64,000 nucleotides of DNA from Burkholderia sp. MS389. Lineage in GTDB: Bacteria > Pseudomonadota > Gammaproteobacteria > Burkholderiales > Burkholderiaceae. The stretch lies in assembly GCF_016899425.1 (NCBI RefSeq), contig NZ_CP045994.1, forward strand, positions 1,426,001-1,490,000, written 5' to 3'. Under the pieces are notes generated by a model. It was not told the DNA's origin. It worked only from the letters and a program-made list of their open reading frames with translations, and made no database searches. Every line of letters begins with the position of its first letter. The first letter of the stretch is position 1. The position numbers and the translations under genes were made by a program. Shown one piece after another: positions 29,165-37,719 of the stretch.

Positions 29165-29590
29165 ATGAGTCTTTCCCCGTTTCACCTGGCGATTCCCGTC
29201 TACGACCTGCCGGCCGCGCGCGATTTCTACGGCCGCGTGTTCGGGCTGGAAGAGGGGCGTTCGAGTGCGCAGTGGGTCGACTTCAACTTTTACGGGCATC
29301 AGCTCGTGATCCACGAGCATCCGAAAACCGCGTCGCAGGAAGGCGCGCATACGAATGCGGTCGACGGTCACGACGTACCGGTGCCGCATTTCGGGATCGT
29401 GCTCGACTGGGCGAGCTGGGAAGCGCTGGCCGAGCGGCTGCGCGGGTTCGGCGTGACTTTCGTGATCGAGCCGTACGTGCGGTTCCAGGGGCAGGTCGGC
29501 GAACAGGCGACGATGTTCCTGTTCGATCCGTGCGGCAATGCGCTCGAATTCAAGGCGTTCCGCGACATCGGCCAGCTGTTCGCGAAGTGA
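29165..29590 (+). CDS. VOC-family (glyoxalase/dioxygenase superfamily) protein
   Basis: A metalloenzyme-fold protein of 141 residues. The two beta-alpha-beta-beta-beta modules are visible: [23 protein letters not shown] and [20 protein letters not shown]. Candidate metal ligands are the His in FHLAI, the His in PHFGIV and the Glu in NALEFKAF, as in extradiol dioxygenase-like members. ATG 29165 (MSLSPF) is chosen because the fold starts directly after it; an earlier in-frame ATG at 29093 would add a non-conserved leader. It is divergent from a LysR gene that probably controls it. Substrate is unknown. Confidence 0.8.
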   Translation: MSLSPFHLAIPVYDLPAARDFYGRVFGLEEGRSSAQWVDFNFYGHQLVIHEHPKTASQEGAHTNAVDGHDVPVPHFGIVLDWASWEALAERLRGFGVTFVIEPYVRFQGQVGEQATMFLFDPCGNALEFKAFRDIGQLFAK

Positions 29591-29722
29591 CCGGCCGGGG
29601 CGCCAGCGCCGATTGACGTTGGGTGCGAGAATGCGGCCTTCAGCCCGGCCGCGCGCAGGTGCGACGGCCGGCGCCGCGCCGCACGGCATCCGTCCGTGCG
29701 CGCCGTTCTCCAAGGAACCCGT

Positions 29723-30307
29723 ATGGACAGTCACATCGCGCCGGTGGCGCTGAACAAGGCCTACCGTCTGCTCAATCACGGCCCGACCGTGCTCGTGTCG
29801 GCCCGCCACGACGGCGTCGACAACGTGATGGCCGCCGCGTGGGCGTGCGCGCTCGATTTCCTGCCGCCGAAGCTGACGGTCGTGCTCGACAAATCCGCGA
29901 AGACGCGCGAGCTCGTCGAGCGCAGCGGCACGTTCGTGATCCAGGTGCCGACGGCCGCGCAATTGCAGCTCACGCATGCGGTCGGCAGCCACAGCCTCGC
30001 GCAGCGGCCCGACAAGCTGCGCGAAGCGGGCGTCACGCTGTTCGACGTCGACGGTCACGACTTGCCGTTCGTCGCCGGCTGCTCGGGCTGGCTCGCGTGC
30101 CGGCTGATTCCGGAACCGCACAACCAGCAGACCTACGACCTGTTCATCGGCGAGGTGATCGGCGCATGGTCGGACACGCGCGTGTTTCGCGACGGCCACT
30201 GGTATTTCGAATCGGCCGATCCCGCGTTGCGCAGCCTGCACTACATCGCGGGCGGCAATTTCTACGCGATCGGCGAATCGCTGCACGTCGATCCGGACGC
30301 GCAGTAA
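29723..30307 (+). CDS. Flavin reductase family protein
   Basis: A protein of 194 residues with the FMN-binding split-barrel fold of flavin reductases (TVLVSARHDGVDNVMAAAWACALDF, PPKLTVVLDKSAKTRELVERSGTFVIQVP, LHYIAGGNFYAIGESL). Such enzymes reduce FMN with NAD(P)H for a partner monooxygenase, or bind flavin as free-standing reductases. AAGGAA precedes the ATG. No monooxygenase gene is adjacent, so the partner is unknown. A strong hairpin with five T residues ends the transcript and overlaps the converging LysR gene. Confidence 0.82.
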   Translation: MDSHIAPVALNKAYRLLNHGPTVLVSARHDGVDNVMAAAWACALDFLPPKLTVVLDKSAKTRELVERSGTFVIQVPTAAQLQLTHAVGSHSLAQRPDKLREAGVTLFDVDGHDLPFVAGCSGWLACRLIPEPHNQQTYDLFIGEVIGAWSDTRVFRDGHWYFESADPALRSLHYIAGGNFYAIGESLHVDPDAQ

Positions 30308-30333
30308 GCGCCGCACGCCCTTTCCCGAATCGG

Positions 30334-30355
30334 GCGCGCTTCATGCGCGCTTTTT
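30334..30355 (+). terminator. Intrinsic terminator overlapping the end of an opposite LysR gene
   Basis: GCGCGC-TTCAT-GCGCGC followed by TTTTT is a classical terminator for the flavin reductase gene. Its loop contains the stop codon and its right arm the last codons (KKRA) of the minus-strand LysR gene. Confidence 0.7.
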
Positions 30356-31237
30356 CAATTCCGCCAGCATGAGGTCGACGAACGCCTGCGCGACGCGCGG
30401 CAGCGTGCGCCCGCGCTTCGCGACGAGCGCGATCGGCCGCACGAACGCGGGATCGTCGATCGGCTTCGCGACCAGTTCGGGCTCGGCGCGCACCTCGCGG
30501 GCGGTCGCGGGCAGGATCGTCACGCCGAGGCCGCCGCGCACCATCGCGACGGCCGTCATCATGTAGGTCGGCTCGCACGCGATGTCGGGCGTGCAGCCGG
30601 CCGCGTCCAGCGCGGCATCGACGACGCTGCGCACGCTCGTGCCCTGCGCGGTGAGCACGAGCGGCACGCCGGCGACGTCGGCGGTGGTGACGCGGCGCTT
30701 GCGCGCGAGCGGATGATCCTGCGGGCACACGGCGACGAGCCGGTCGGCGCCCGCATACAGCACCTCCAGCGACGCATCGAACGTATCGCCGCCGGTCAGC
30801 CCGAGATCGGCATCCTCGTTGCGCACCAGCGCGGTGACGAGGCTCGCGACGCCGTCGCGGATCTCGAAGCCCGCGCGCGGCACGTCGCGCCGGAACGACT
30901 GGATCAGCTCCGGCAGCACACTCGACGCGAAGGTCGGCAGGCACGCGAGCCGCACCGTGCCGCTCGCGCCTTCGCCGAGCGCACGCGCATCGCGCAGCAC
31001 GCGCTCCATGTCGTCGAGCGAGCGCTGCAACAGCGGCAGCAGTTCGCGCCCGGTCTGCGTGAGCGCGACGCTGCGGCTGTTGCGGTCGAACAGGCGCGCG
31101 CCGACGATGTCCTCGAGCCGGCGGATCTGCACGGTCAGCGCCGGCTGCGACAGGTGCAGCCGTGCGGCCGCGCGCGTGAAGTTGCCGGCGTGCGCGACGG
31201 TGACGAACGCGCGAATGTCGCGAAGATTCAGATCCAT
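30341..31237 (-). CDS. LysR family transcriptional regulator
   Basis: A 298-residue regulator with a winged helix (MDLNLRDIRAFVTVAHAGNF, QPALTVQIRRLEDIVGARLFDR) and a periplasmic-binding-fold effector domain. It is divergent from a CitMHS transporter / AtuA-type operon, with only 97 bp between starts, making that operon its likely target. The co-inducer is presumably the organic acid transported or metabolised there. The 3' end doubles as part of the opposite gene's terminator. Confidence 0.88.
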   Translation of the reverse strand: MDLNLRDIRAFVTVAHAGNFTRAAARLHLSQPALTVQIRRLEDIVGARLFDRNSRSVALTQTGRELLPLLQRSLDDMERVLRDARALGEGASGTVRLACLPTFASSVLPELIQSFRRDVPRAGFEIRDGVASLVTALVRNEDADLGLTGGDTFDASLEVLYAGADRLVAVCPQDHPLARKRRVTTADVAGVPLVLTAQGTSVRSVVDAALDAAGCTPDIACEPTYMMTAVAMVRGGLGVTILPATAREVRAEPELVAKPIDDPAFVRPIALVAKRGRTLPRVAQAFVDLMLAELKKRA

Positions 31238-31334
31238 AACGGTTCGTGATTGCTGCGATCAAATCATTTCAATTGTGCTATCGCTGCGCCGACCTTACGC
31301 TCGTCTCCAACAAAAGACAAGGTAGGAGACACGG

Positions 31335-32633
31335 ATGCTGCCGTTACTCGGGCTGGGCACGATCGTCGTGCTGCTGGCCGCCATTCTGTCGAAGCGGATG
31401 TCGCCGCTCGTCGCGCTGATCATCGTGCCGATCGCCGCGTCGCTGATCGGCGGCTTCGGGCTGCACACCAGCAAGTTCGTCATCGACGGGCTGAAGGGGC
31501 TCGCGCCCGTCGTCGGGATGTTCGTGTTCGCGATCCTCTATTTCGGGACGATCACCGACGCCGGCACGCTCGACCCGATCATCGACCGGATCCTGCGCGC
31601 GGTCGGCACGCGGCCGACACGCATCGTGATGGGTACGACGCTGCTCGCGCTGCTGATCCACCTCGACGGCTCGGGCGCCGTCTGCTTCCTCGTGACGATT
31701 CCGGCCGTGCTGCCGCTGTACGACCGGCTGAAGATGGACCGGCGCGTGCTGGCCGCCGCGGTGTCGATGGCCGCGGGCATCAACTTCCTGCCGTGGACGG
31801 GGCCGATGATCCGCGCGTCGGCGTCGCTGCACCTGCCGGTGTCGGCGCTGTTCAATCCGCTGATTCCGGTGCAGGCGATCGGGCTCGTGTTCGTGTTCGG
31901 CGTCGCGTACTGGCTCGGGCGGCGCGAGGAGAAGCGGCTCGGCCTGTCGCGCGACGATGCGTCGATCCCGCTGCCCCGGCGCGAACTGACGCCCGACGAG
32001 CAGGCGCTGCGCCGGCCGCACCTGTTCTGGTTCAACCTCGTGCTGACGCTCGTCGTGCTCGGCACGATGGTCGTGATGGGCGAGAAGATCCCGCCCGCGA
32101 TCATGTTCATGGTCGGGCTGTGCATCGCGCTGATGGTGAACTACCCGGACGTCGACATGCAACGCAAGCGCATCGACGCGCATGCGCGCGCCGCGCTGAT
32201 GATGGCCGGCATCCTGCTCGCGGCCGGCGTGTTCACGGGGATCATGCAGGGCAGCGGGATGCTGAAGGCGATGGCGCAGGCGGCGGTCGGCTTCGTGCCG
32301 CCGTCGATGGCAGGCCATATCCCGGTCGCGCTCGGCCTCGCGTCGATGCCGCTCAGCATGCTGTTCGATCCCGATTCGTTCTACTTCGGCGTGCTGCCCG
32401 TGATCGCGGAAGTGGCCGGCCAGCTCGGCGTGCCGGCGGTGCAGGTCGGACAGGCGGCGCTGCTCGGCCAGATGACGACGGGCTTTCCGGTCAGCCCGCT
32501 CACGCCAGCGACGTTTCTCGTCGTCGGGCTGTGCGGAATCGAGCTGGCCGAGCATCAGAAATTCACGTTTCCGCTGCTGTTCGGCGCGTCGATCGTGATG
32601 ACGATCGCGTGCGTCGTGCTCGGCGTTTTTTGA
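31335..32633 (+). CDS. CitMHS family citrate/organic-acid:proton symporter
   Basis: A 432-residue inner-membrane carrier with about twelve hydrophobic segments (first LLGLGTIVVLLAAILS, last FGASIVMTIACVVLGVF). CitMHS-type features include HLDGSGAVCFLVTIPAVLPLY and FLPWTGPMIRASASL, and the central cytoplasmic loop is rich in Arg/Glu. The family imports citrate-metal complexes or related di- and tricarboxylates. It is first in an operon with two AtuA-type genes, so the cargo may be the substrate of those proteins rather than citrate. Confidence 0.85.
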   Translation: MLPLLGLGTIVVLLAAILSKRMSPLVALIIVPIAASLIGGFGLHTSKFVIDGLKGLAPVVGMFVFAILYFGTITDAGTLDPIIDRILRAVGTRPTRIVMGTTLLALLIHLDGSGAVCFLVTIPAVLPLYDRLKMDRRVLAAAVSMAAGINFLPWTGPMIRASASLHLPVSALFNPLIPVQAIGLVFVFGVAYWLGRREEKRLGLSRDDASIPLPRRELTPDEQALRRPHLFWFNLVLTLVVLGTMVVMGEKIPPAIMFMVGLCIALMVNYPDVDMQRKRIDAHARAALMMAGILLAAGVFTGIMQGSGMLKAMAQAAVGFVPPSMAGHIPVALGLASMPLSMLFDPDSFYFGVLPVIAEVAGQLGVPAVQVGQAALLGQMTTGFPVSPLTPATFLVVGLCGIELAEHQKFTFPLLFGASIVMTIACVVLGVF

Positions 32634-32672
32634 TATTTGCCGGCGATGCGCTCGCCGGACGACGGTACGGAC

Positions 32673-34034
32673 ATGACAGCAAAGCCATCACACGAACGGC
32701 GCGTGCGCATCGGCGCGGGCGCCGGCTACTCGGGCGACCGGATCGAGCCCGCGGTCGAGCTGGCCGAACACGGGCGGCTCGACTATCTGGTCTTCGAATG
32801 CCTGGCCGAGCGCACGATCGCGATTGCGCAGCAGGCGCGCCGCAAGGATCCGGCGCTCGGCTACGATCCGCTGCTCGACGCGCGGATGCACGCGGTGCTG
32901 CCGATTGCGGCGGCGAAGCGCGTGCGCATCGTGTCGAACATGGGCGCGGCGAACCCGCGCGCGGCCGCGCGGCGTACCGCGCAGATCGCGCAGTCGCTCG
33001 GCATCGCGGGGCTGAAAGTCGCGGCGGTCGAAGGCGACGACGTGCTCGACGTCGTGCTGCGCGGCGCGTTCCGCTTCGAGGAATCGGGCGACGACGTCGC
33101 CGCGTATCGCGACCGCATCGTGTCCGCGAACGCGTATCTCGGCGCCGCGCCGATCGTCGACGCGCTCGCGGCCGGCGCGGACGTCGTGATGACCGGGCGC
33201 GTCGCCGATCCGTCGCTGTTCGCCGCGCCGCTGATCCATGCGTTCGGCTGGCGGATGGACGACTGGGACGCGCTGGGGGCGGCGACCGTCGTCGGCCATC
33301 TGCTCGAATGCGCGGGGCAGGTGACGGGCGGCTATTTCGCCGATCCCGGCTACAAGGACGTGCCGAATCTGGCGCGGCTCGGCTTCCCGATCGGCGAGGT
33401 CGCGGCCGACGGCACGGTCGTGATCACGAAGGTGCCGCACGCGGGCGGCCGCGTGAGCGCGGCGAGCTGCAAGGAACAGCTGCTCTACGAGATTCACGAC
33501 CCGGCGCGGTATCTGCAGCCGGACGTCGTGGCGGATTTCACGCGCGTGGCGGTCGCCGAGGAAGCGGCCGATCGCGTGCGCGTGACGGGCGGGCGCGGCA
33601 CCGCGCGGCCCGATACGCTGAAGGTATCGGTCGCGTATGTCGACGGCTGGATCGGCGAAGGCCAGATCTCGTACGGCGGACCGGGCGCGCTCGCGCGTGC
33701 GCGTCTCGCGCTCGACATCGTGCGCGAGCGGCTCGCGCTGACCGGCATCGCGGCGAGCGAGCTGCGCTTCGACGTGATCGGCGTCGACGCGCTGTATGGC
33801 GACGCGACGCCGGCCGTGCGCGGCGAGCCGGCCGAGGTGCGCGTGCGGGTGGCCGGCCGCGCGGCGAACGCCGCCGAAGCCGCGCGGATCGGCAACGAAG
33901 TCGAGACGCTCTATACGAACGGGCCGGCCGGCGGCGGCGGCGCGTTCAAGTCGACGCGCGAGGTGATCGCGGTGCAGTCGGTGCTGCTGCCGCGCGCGGC
34001 CGTGACGCCGTCGTTTTCATTCGTGGAGGCCTGA
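32673..34034 (+). CDS. AtuA family (DUF1446) protein
   Basis: A 453-residue cytoplasmic protein of the family named after acyclic terpene utilisation protein AtuA. Landmarks are RIGAGAGYSGDRIEPAVELA, LDYLVFECLAERT, VSNMGAANPRAAA, DVVMTGRVADPSLF and ISYGGPGALARARLA. Its biochemical activity is not established. The ATG at 32673 was preferred because the conserved domain begins only ten residues later; earlier starts (TTG 32637, ATG 32646) are possible. It lies between the CitMHS gene and a small AtuA-partner gene, and the stop overlaps the next start (TGATG), so they are probably made together as a complex. Confidence 0.82.
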   Translation: MTAKPSHERRVRIGAGAGYSGDRIEPAVELAEHGRLDYLVFECLAERTIAIAQQARRKDPALGYDPLLDARMHAVLPIAAAKRVRIVSNMGAANPRAAARRTAQIAQSLGIAGLKVAAVEGDDVLDVVLRGAFRFEESGDDVAAYRDRIVSANAYLGAAPIVDALAAGADVVMTGRVADPSLFAAPLIHAFGWRMDDWDALGAATVVGHLLECAGQVTGGYFADPGYKDVPNLARLGFPIGEVAADGTVVITKVPHAGGRVSAASCKEQLLYEIHDPARYLQPDVVADFTRVAVAEEAADRVRVTGGRGTARPDTLKVSVAYVDGWIGEGQISYGGPGALARARLALDIVRERLALTGIAASELRFDVIGVDALYGDATPAVRGEPAEVRVRVAGRAANAAEAARIGNEVETLYTNGPAGGGGAFKSTREVIAVQSVLLPRAAVTPSFSFVEA

Positions 34035-34345
34035 TGCAACTGCGTGAACTCGCGCATGCGCGCACCGGTGACAAGGGCAATACGCTGAACGTGTCGGTCA
34101 TCTGCCGCGATCCGCGTCATTACGACCATCTGCGCACGCATCTGGATGCGCAAGCGGTGAAGAGATGGCTCGCGGGCATCGTGCACGGCGACGTCGTGCG
34201 CTACGAGTTGCCGGCGCTCGGCGCGTTCAACTTCGTGCTGCGCGATGCGCTCGGCGGCGGGGTGACGCGCTCGCTCGCGCTCGACGCGCACGGCAAGTCG
34301 GTCAGTTCGGCGCTGCTGGCGATCGAGGTGCCCGAGCCGGCGTGA
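34034..34345 (+). CDS. Small AtuA-partner protein
   Basis: A 103-residue protein (MQLRELAHARTGDKGNTLNV) corresponding to the domain that in many genomes is fused to, or follows, the large AtuA domain. The conserved AHARTGDKG and NFVLRDALGGGVTRSLALD are intact. It overlaps the upstream gene by one base, suggesting coupled translation and a two-subunit complex. Function is unknown; context with a CitMHS transporter and LysR regulator suggests organic-acid or terpenoid-derived acid metabolism. Confidence 0.8.
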   Translation: MQLRELAHARTGDKGNTLNVSVICRDPRHYDHLRTHLDAQAVKRWLAGIVHGDVVRYELPALGAFNFVLRDALGGGVTRSLALDAHGKSVSSALLAIEVPEPA

Positions 34346-34399
34346 CGGCGCGACCGTGTGCGCGGCCAACCGGGCGCGCGCTCACGCTCACATTCGGAC

Positions 34400-34561
34400 T
34401 CACGGGATCGGCAGTTCGCGACGCCCGTCCGCGCGCTCGATGCGCGCGCCGGCGACGTGCACGCGCTGATCCCGACGATGGTCGTGGATCGCGCGCTGCA
34501 GGTTGTCGTGCGTGTCGCCGTCGCGGCCGTCGAGCTGGACGATGTCGAGCTTCAGTGTCAC
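34400..34561 (-). pseudogene. Short nitrilase-like remnant
   Basis: A 53-codon minus-strand frame from GTG 34561 shows very strong G/C third-position bias, unlike its surroundings. It begins VTLKLDIVQLDGRDGDTHDN, reminiscent of the N-terminus of carbon-nitrogen hydrolases, and ends RRELPIP. A full enzyme would need ~260 residues, so it would be a relic with most of the gene deleted, or a small unrelated protein. No ribosome-binding site is seen. The rest of the 34346-34805 gap holds nothing recognisable. Confidence 0.35.
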
Positions 34562-34805
34562 GGGCGGTGTCGGTGGATGGTTCGTCGCGCGTGCGTGTAC
34601 GCTAGGGCCTCGCGGGCCGATTCCCGCGCGCATCGAACGGATGCCTGGAATGAAGAACGAGATCGCGACGCCGGCCGGCGCGAAGGGCGCGGCGCGCGTC
34701 ATGGTCCCGCATCAGGCCGCCGCGGCGCCACCGGTATCGCCGCGGCAACCTTGATCCGTCGAGTCTGCAACAATCCGCCACACATCCATCCGACCGAACC
34801 TCGTC

Positions 34806-35609
34806 ATGACTGTCCAGAACCGGAACCGACGTCTGAAGCCGCTCGTCACCCTTGGCGCGTTCACGGCGCTCGCCGCGCTGTCGCCCGTTCATGCCGCCGA
34901 GCCGGCCCAACCCGACCGTCAACTGAAAACCTTCATCCACGACACGTACGGCGACTGGCGTGCGGACCGCAAGGGCTGGCAGGCGGAAGAGGGCGATTTC
35001 ATCCATTCGCCGTGCGGCGTGCTGCGCGTGGCGACCGCGGACGGCCCGCGCATGCTGCTCGCGATGTGCGGCGAGACCGACGCGGCGGTGCAGAACGGGA
35101 TGCCGGGCATGGATTCGGATGCGACGCCGGGCGCGATCGACCTGTACGTGCTGAAGCCTTCGCCGGACGGCAGGACGCTCGAGCCGGTCGCGAAGAAAAC
35201 GGAGATCGCATCGGGCGAGCGCGGCGAACCGGGCACGGTGCGCATCGAGCGGCTTGGGCCGCACCTGTTCGGGTTCGTGATCGGCGAAAGCGATACGCGG
35301 CAGGGCTACACGCAACGCTTTCGTTCGATCTGGCTGCCGTACGGCAACGCGCTGGTGCATGCGGCGGCGCGCATCGACGAGGCGCTCGACAATGCCGAGT
35401 CGACGGAATGCGCGCATGCTCGCGCGCGTTGCGAGGAACGCCGCTTCGAGATCGCGCCGGACACGACCGGCTCGGGCGACGTCTACCCGCTGACGGTCAC
35501 GGAAACGGGCACGCGCGGCGACAAGGCGATCCACGCACGCTACACGGTGAAGTTCGACGCCGCGCGTGGCCGCTACGTCGTGCCGAAGGCGCTGCGCGAC
35601 GGATACTGA
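34806..35609 (+). CDS. Exported protein of unknown function
   Basis: I do not recognise the family. The 267-residue product has a signal peptide (KPLVTLGAFTALAALSPVHA before AEPAQPD). The mature part contains FIHDTYGDWRADRKGWQAEE, a Cys in HSPCGVLRV and another in LAMCGETDAAV that could form a disulfide, and a second pair CAHARARCEE. It is soluble, periplasmic in prediction, and alpha/beta in pattern. It stands alone, converging on the CDP-lipid synthase gene. Third-position bias is typical, so it is a genuine gene. Confidence 0.7.
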   Translation: MTVQNRNRRLKPLVTLGAFTALAALSPVHAAEPAQPDRQLKTFIHDTYGDWRADRKGWQAEEGDFIHSPCGVLRVATADGPRMLLAMCGETDAAVQNGMPGMDSDATPGAIDLYVLKPSPDGRTLEPVAKKTEIASGERGEPGTVRIERLGPHLFGFVIGESDTRQGYTQRFRSIWLPYGNALVHAAARIDEALDNAESTECAHARARCEERRFEIAPDTTGSGDVYPLTVTETGTRGDKAIHARYTVKFDAARGRYVVPKALRDGY

Positions 35610-35625
35610 TCCGCCGCGCGGGAAC

Positions 35626-35644
35626 GGGCGGCATGGCGCCGCCC
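35626..35644. terminator. Hairpin between converging genes
   Basis: GGGCGGC pairs with GCCGCCC around ATGGC in the 40-bp gap between the exported-protein gene and ynbB. No T tract is present. Confidence 0.45.
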
Positions 35645-35649
35645 GCGCA

Positions 35650-36579
35650 TCACACGTACAGGTAGCGCACCAGGTGGAAGAACACCGGCGCGGCGAAGCA
35701 GATCGAATCGACGCGATCGAGCATCCCGCCGTGGCCGGCGATCATCGAGCCCCAGTCCTTCGTGCCGAGCGAGCGCTTGACGGCCGACAGCACGAGGCCG
35801 CCGACGAAGCCCGCGATCACGATCGCGAGCGAGATCCCGAACGCCGCGCCGAAGCTGAACGGCGTCACGCGATACAGCGATGCGCCGCACAGCGTGGCGA
35901 GCAGGCCGCCGCCGATGAACCCCTCGATCGTCTTCGACGGCGACAGCTGCGGCGCGATCTTGCGGCGTCCGAACAGCTTGCCGACGACGTATTGCAGCAC
36001 GTCGCTGATCTGCACGACGAACAGGAAGAAGAACAGCAGCAGCGCGTTCTGCCCCGCGTAGCGCGGAATGTCGAGGATCAGCACGGCCGGCGCATGGCTC
36101 AGCCCGTACACGCACACCATCAGCGCCCAGTTGATCTTCGCGTTGCGGCTCAGGAATTCGCGCGTGTCCTGCGTGAGCGCCGACACGAGCGACATCGCGA
36201 AGAACAGGTGCACGGGCACGAAGATCGAGTACATCCCGTACCAGTTGATGCCGAGCAGCAGGTACTGCACGGGGATCGCGACGAAGAACGCGATGAAGAG
36301 CGTCGTATGGTCGCTCGCGGTGGTCGGGGTGAGCGTGATGAACTCGCGCAGCGTCAGGTACGACAGCAGCGCGAATACCAGGTACGTGACGTTGTTGCCG
36401 AGGCCGATCGCGACGGCCATGATCGCGATCATCGCCCACCATGCGCGGATGCGCTGGTTCAGGTTGACGATGGTCGCGCTCGTGCCGCCGCTGCGCGCGC
36501 CGAGGATCGCGCCGATCACGGTCGCGACGACGAGCACGCCCGTGACGCCCGCGACCAGTTCCCAGAAGAGGGTTCGCAT
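35650..36579 (-). CDS. ynbB: CDP-diglyceride synthase-like protein (YnbB type)
   Basis: A 309-residue inner-membrane enzyme with about eight helices. The C-terminal CdsA signature is present: SAVKRSLGTKDWGS, then GHGGMLDRVDSICFAAPVFF; a Pro usual before GHGG is Ala. It should make CDP-activated lipid from a phosphatidic-acid-like substrate and CTP. Sequence pattern (RAWWAMI, LSHAP, DVLQYVVGKLFGRRKIAP, SPSKTIEG) follows E. coli YnbB rather than housekeeping CdsA. It sits with an acyltransferase gene upstream on the same strand and divergent from the ynbA-C-D-like genes, so the whole locus forms one lipid pathway. Confidence 0.85.
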   Translation of the reverse strand: MRTLFWELVAGVTGVLVVATVIGAILGARSGGTSATIVNLNQRIRAWWAMIAIMAVAIGLGNNVTYLVFALLSYLTLREFITLTPTTASDHTTLFIAFFVAIPVQYLLLGINWYGMYSIFVPVHLFFAMSLVSALTQDTREFLSRNAKINWALMVCVYGLSHAPAVLILDIPRYAGQNALLLFFFLFVVQISDVLQYVVGKLFGRRKIAPQLSPSKTIEGFIGGGLLATLCGASLYRVTPFSFGAAFGISLAIVIAGFVGGLVLSAVKRSLGTKDWGSMIAGHGGMLDRVDSICFAAPVFFHLVRYLYV

Positions 36580-36617
36580 GGTTGGTATCCGGAAAAGGGA
36601 GAAGGGGCGCGCCGCGT

Positions 36618-37250
36618 TCAGCCGGCCGGCCGCTGCGGCGGCGCGAGCGCGATGACCGCGTCGCGCATGCGGGCGAGGAATGTCGGCTTGTCTTCCTGGG
36701 CGCCGAGCGCTTCGTTCGCGCCGAAATGCACCTTGCAGATCAGCGGCACGGGCCAGATCGCGCCCTTCGGCATGATGCGCTGCAGGTTCTCGAGATAGAC
36801 GGGCGCGAGCGCGACGTCCGGGAACTCGGTCGCGAGATGGAACAGCCCGCTCTTGAACGGCTGCGGCAGCACGTCGGCGCCGCGCGTGCCTTCCGGGAAG
36901 ATGATGATCGAATGACCCTGCCGCAGCGCATCGCGCACCGGGTCGAGCGGATCGCCGCCCGATTCGCGATGACGGTCGATCAGCACGACGTTCAGCAGCT
37001 TCTGCGCGATGTGGCGCTTCAGGTCGCTGCTGTCCCAGTAGTCGCGCGCGGCGACCGGCCGCACGACCGCGCGCACGTCGCGCGGCAGCGCGGCGAGGAT
37101 CGCGAGCGTGTCGATGTGGCTCGTGTGGTTCGAGAAATAGATCTTCTGCGTCGGGGACGGCGGCGCCTGATGCCAGACCGGATACGCGCCGGCGACGAGC
37201 CGCACGATGGACAGCAGGAAGTCGCGCTGCCAGACGTTAAAGATGTTCAT
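36618..37250 (-). CDS. 1-acylglycerol-3-phosphate acyltransferase (PlsC-like)
   Basis: A 210-residue membrane-associated acyltransferase. The catalytic NHTSHIDT (HX4D) and the acceptor-phosphate motif FPEGTRG are intact, with a hydrophobic N-terminus (FLLSIVRLVAGAYPVW). It should acylate a lysophosphatidic-acid-like acceptor to provide the substrate of the CDP-lipid synthase encoded 38 bp downstream. The start MNIFNVWQRD at 37250 fits the family; an in-frame ATG at 37292 is less likely. E. coli ynbABCD lacks such a gene beside it, so this is an added step of the pathway here. Confidence 0.87.
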   Translation of the reverse strand: MNIFNVWQRDFLLSIVRLVAGAYPVWHQAPPSPTQKIYFSNHTSHIDTLAILAALPRDVRAVVRPVAARDYWDSSDLKRHIAQKLLNVVLIDRHRESGGDPLDPVRDALRQGHSIIIFPEGTRGADVLPQPFKSGLFHLATEFPDVALAPVYLENLQRIMPKGAIWPVPLICKVHFGANEALGAQEDKPTFLARMRDAVIALAPPQRPAG

Positions 37251-37719
37251 CGGCGCGCGGCCTCCTGCGTGCATGCCCGGCCCGCCGCGCACGCGCGGCG
37301 GACGGAACCCCGGAATGCCGGCGCGGCAGGATGCGCGCCGGACGGCTCTTGTTTAAATTTTTTCAAAGTTCGTGGCTGCCTGTCGCAGGTCCGCGATAAT
37401 CGGACGATTCGCCGTCGCACGCGGTTGCGTCGCGGCGAATGCGCCGGTCGGCGGCGTGATAATCGGCTGTTGCACGAGTGCCCGTCTGCAGTTCGAATGG
37501 ATCTCGCGGCGATCGGGCCAGCGGATTATCGCGAGTTTCGCCGAAAAACGCCAGATTGGCGCCACGCGGGCCGGCCGGGCCGCCTGCTTGACGCATCGGG
37601 GCGGCTCGGCGACGATGGGGGCCGTTCAATCCAGGCCGACGACGGCCGTTTCGCCGCCCGGGGCATGGCGGCGGGAAACGCATCCAACCGTGCCGCGCGA
37701 ATAATACGAATACGAAACG
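37251..37719. other. Divergent regulatory region of the ynb-like locus
   Basis: The 469 bp between the acyltransferase and CDP-alcohol transferase starts has no coding bias. An AT-rich core (TTGTTTAAATTTTTTCAA near 37350) probably contains the minus-strand promoter. GATAATCGG occurs twice, near 37396 and 37459, a possible repeated site. Nothing else was recognised. Confidence 0.4.
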
